From positions 496,001 through 560,000 of the forward strand of contig NZ_ANBA01000009.1 in NCBI RefSeq assembly GCF_000341085.1: DNA of 64,000 bases, in the 5' to 3' direction. The stretch is from Nocardiopsis ganjiahuensis DSM 45031 (lineage in GTDB: Bacteria > Actinomycetota > Actinomycetes > Streptosporangiales > Streptosporangiaceae). The notes under the pieces are model-generated. The model was given only the letters and a program-made list of their open reading frames with translations. It searched no databases and was not told where the DNA came from. Numbering within the stretch: position 1 is the stretch's first letter; each line of letters opens with the position of its first letter. The position numbers were made by a program, and so were the translations under genes. Positions 63,934-64,000 of the stretch are shown piece after piece.

Positions 63934-64000
63934 GGGTCGACCAGGGCCTTTACACGTGTGGAGCCGGAGTCTTCAGTTGTTCGGAGCCGCACTGCCGCGA

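Overview
The window is a GC-rich (about 70% or more by eye), densely coding actinobacterial chromosome segment. The gene order (his operon, hisI, trp region membrane protein, trpC, trpB, trpA, lgt, then gltB) matches the conserved actinobacterial his/trp supercluster. The protein sequences look most like Nocardiopsis or a close relative in the Streptosporangiales. That placement is an inference from synteny and protein style, not a database result. I found no tRNA, rRNA, CRISPR array, prophage or transposase gene.

Region by region. 1-3915 is most of gltB, running off the left edge. 4495-6372 is a homologue of branched-chain polyamine synthase with an extra C-terminal domain. 6504-11709 holds two paralogous secreted/anchored proteins, lgt, a DsbA-like thiol oxidoreductase and a MauE/DoxX-like redox membrane protein. 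12040-19396 is the trp block: trpA, trpB, a candidate Trp-rich leader ORF, trpC, two tandem copies of a DUF2752 + CD225 membrane-protein cassette, a HGxxPAAW protein, the TIGR02234 membrane protein and hisI. The trpE gene usual at this position is absent. 19520-25509 holds an SIS-like protein, a heterodimeric ABC exporter and a secreted peptidoglycan-binding-type protein. 25708-31645 is the his operon (hisD, C, B, a 53-residue membrane protein, H, A/priA, F), with two copies of one 102-bp repeat in opposite orientations in its intergenic gaps.

31791-42013 holds ferritin with iron-box-like sites, a LON-domain protein, ybaK, a long-chain acyl-CoA synthetase, a DinB-type protein, a PadR repressor with palindromic operators, and dnaE. 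42214-48532 is mixed: an unknown protein, a secreted endonuclease/phosphatase-fold enzyme, chorismate mutase, a thioesterase, GNAT, AraC and azlCD. 48529-55877 holds kbl-tdh with a divergent LysR gene, a ThDP enzyme, and a second LysR gene divergent from a DMT exporter. 55874-64000 holds rluD, lspA, a DksA-type zinc-finger protein, GNAT, ileS with a translational T-box leader, and an acidic membrane-anchored protein.

How the parts fit. The trp and his genes share PRPP-derived chemistry, and HisA is probably the dual-function PriA because no trpF is seen. Lgt, LspA, DsbA and MauE form an envelope protein-maturation theme. The most notable single observation is that the ileS product carries a swapped GVHH in place of the class I HxGH signature. 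Next come the Trp-codon leader in the trpC-trpB gap, the repeat pair in the his operon, and the complete T-box leader whose mutually exclusive helices can be read directly.
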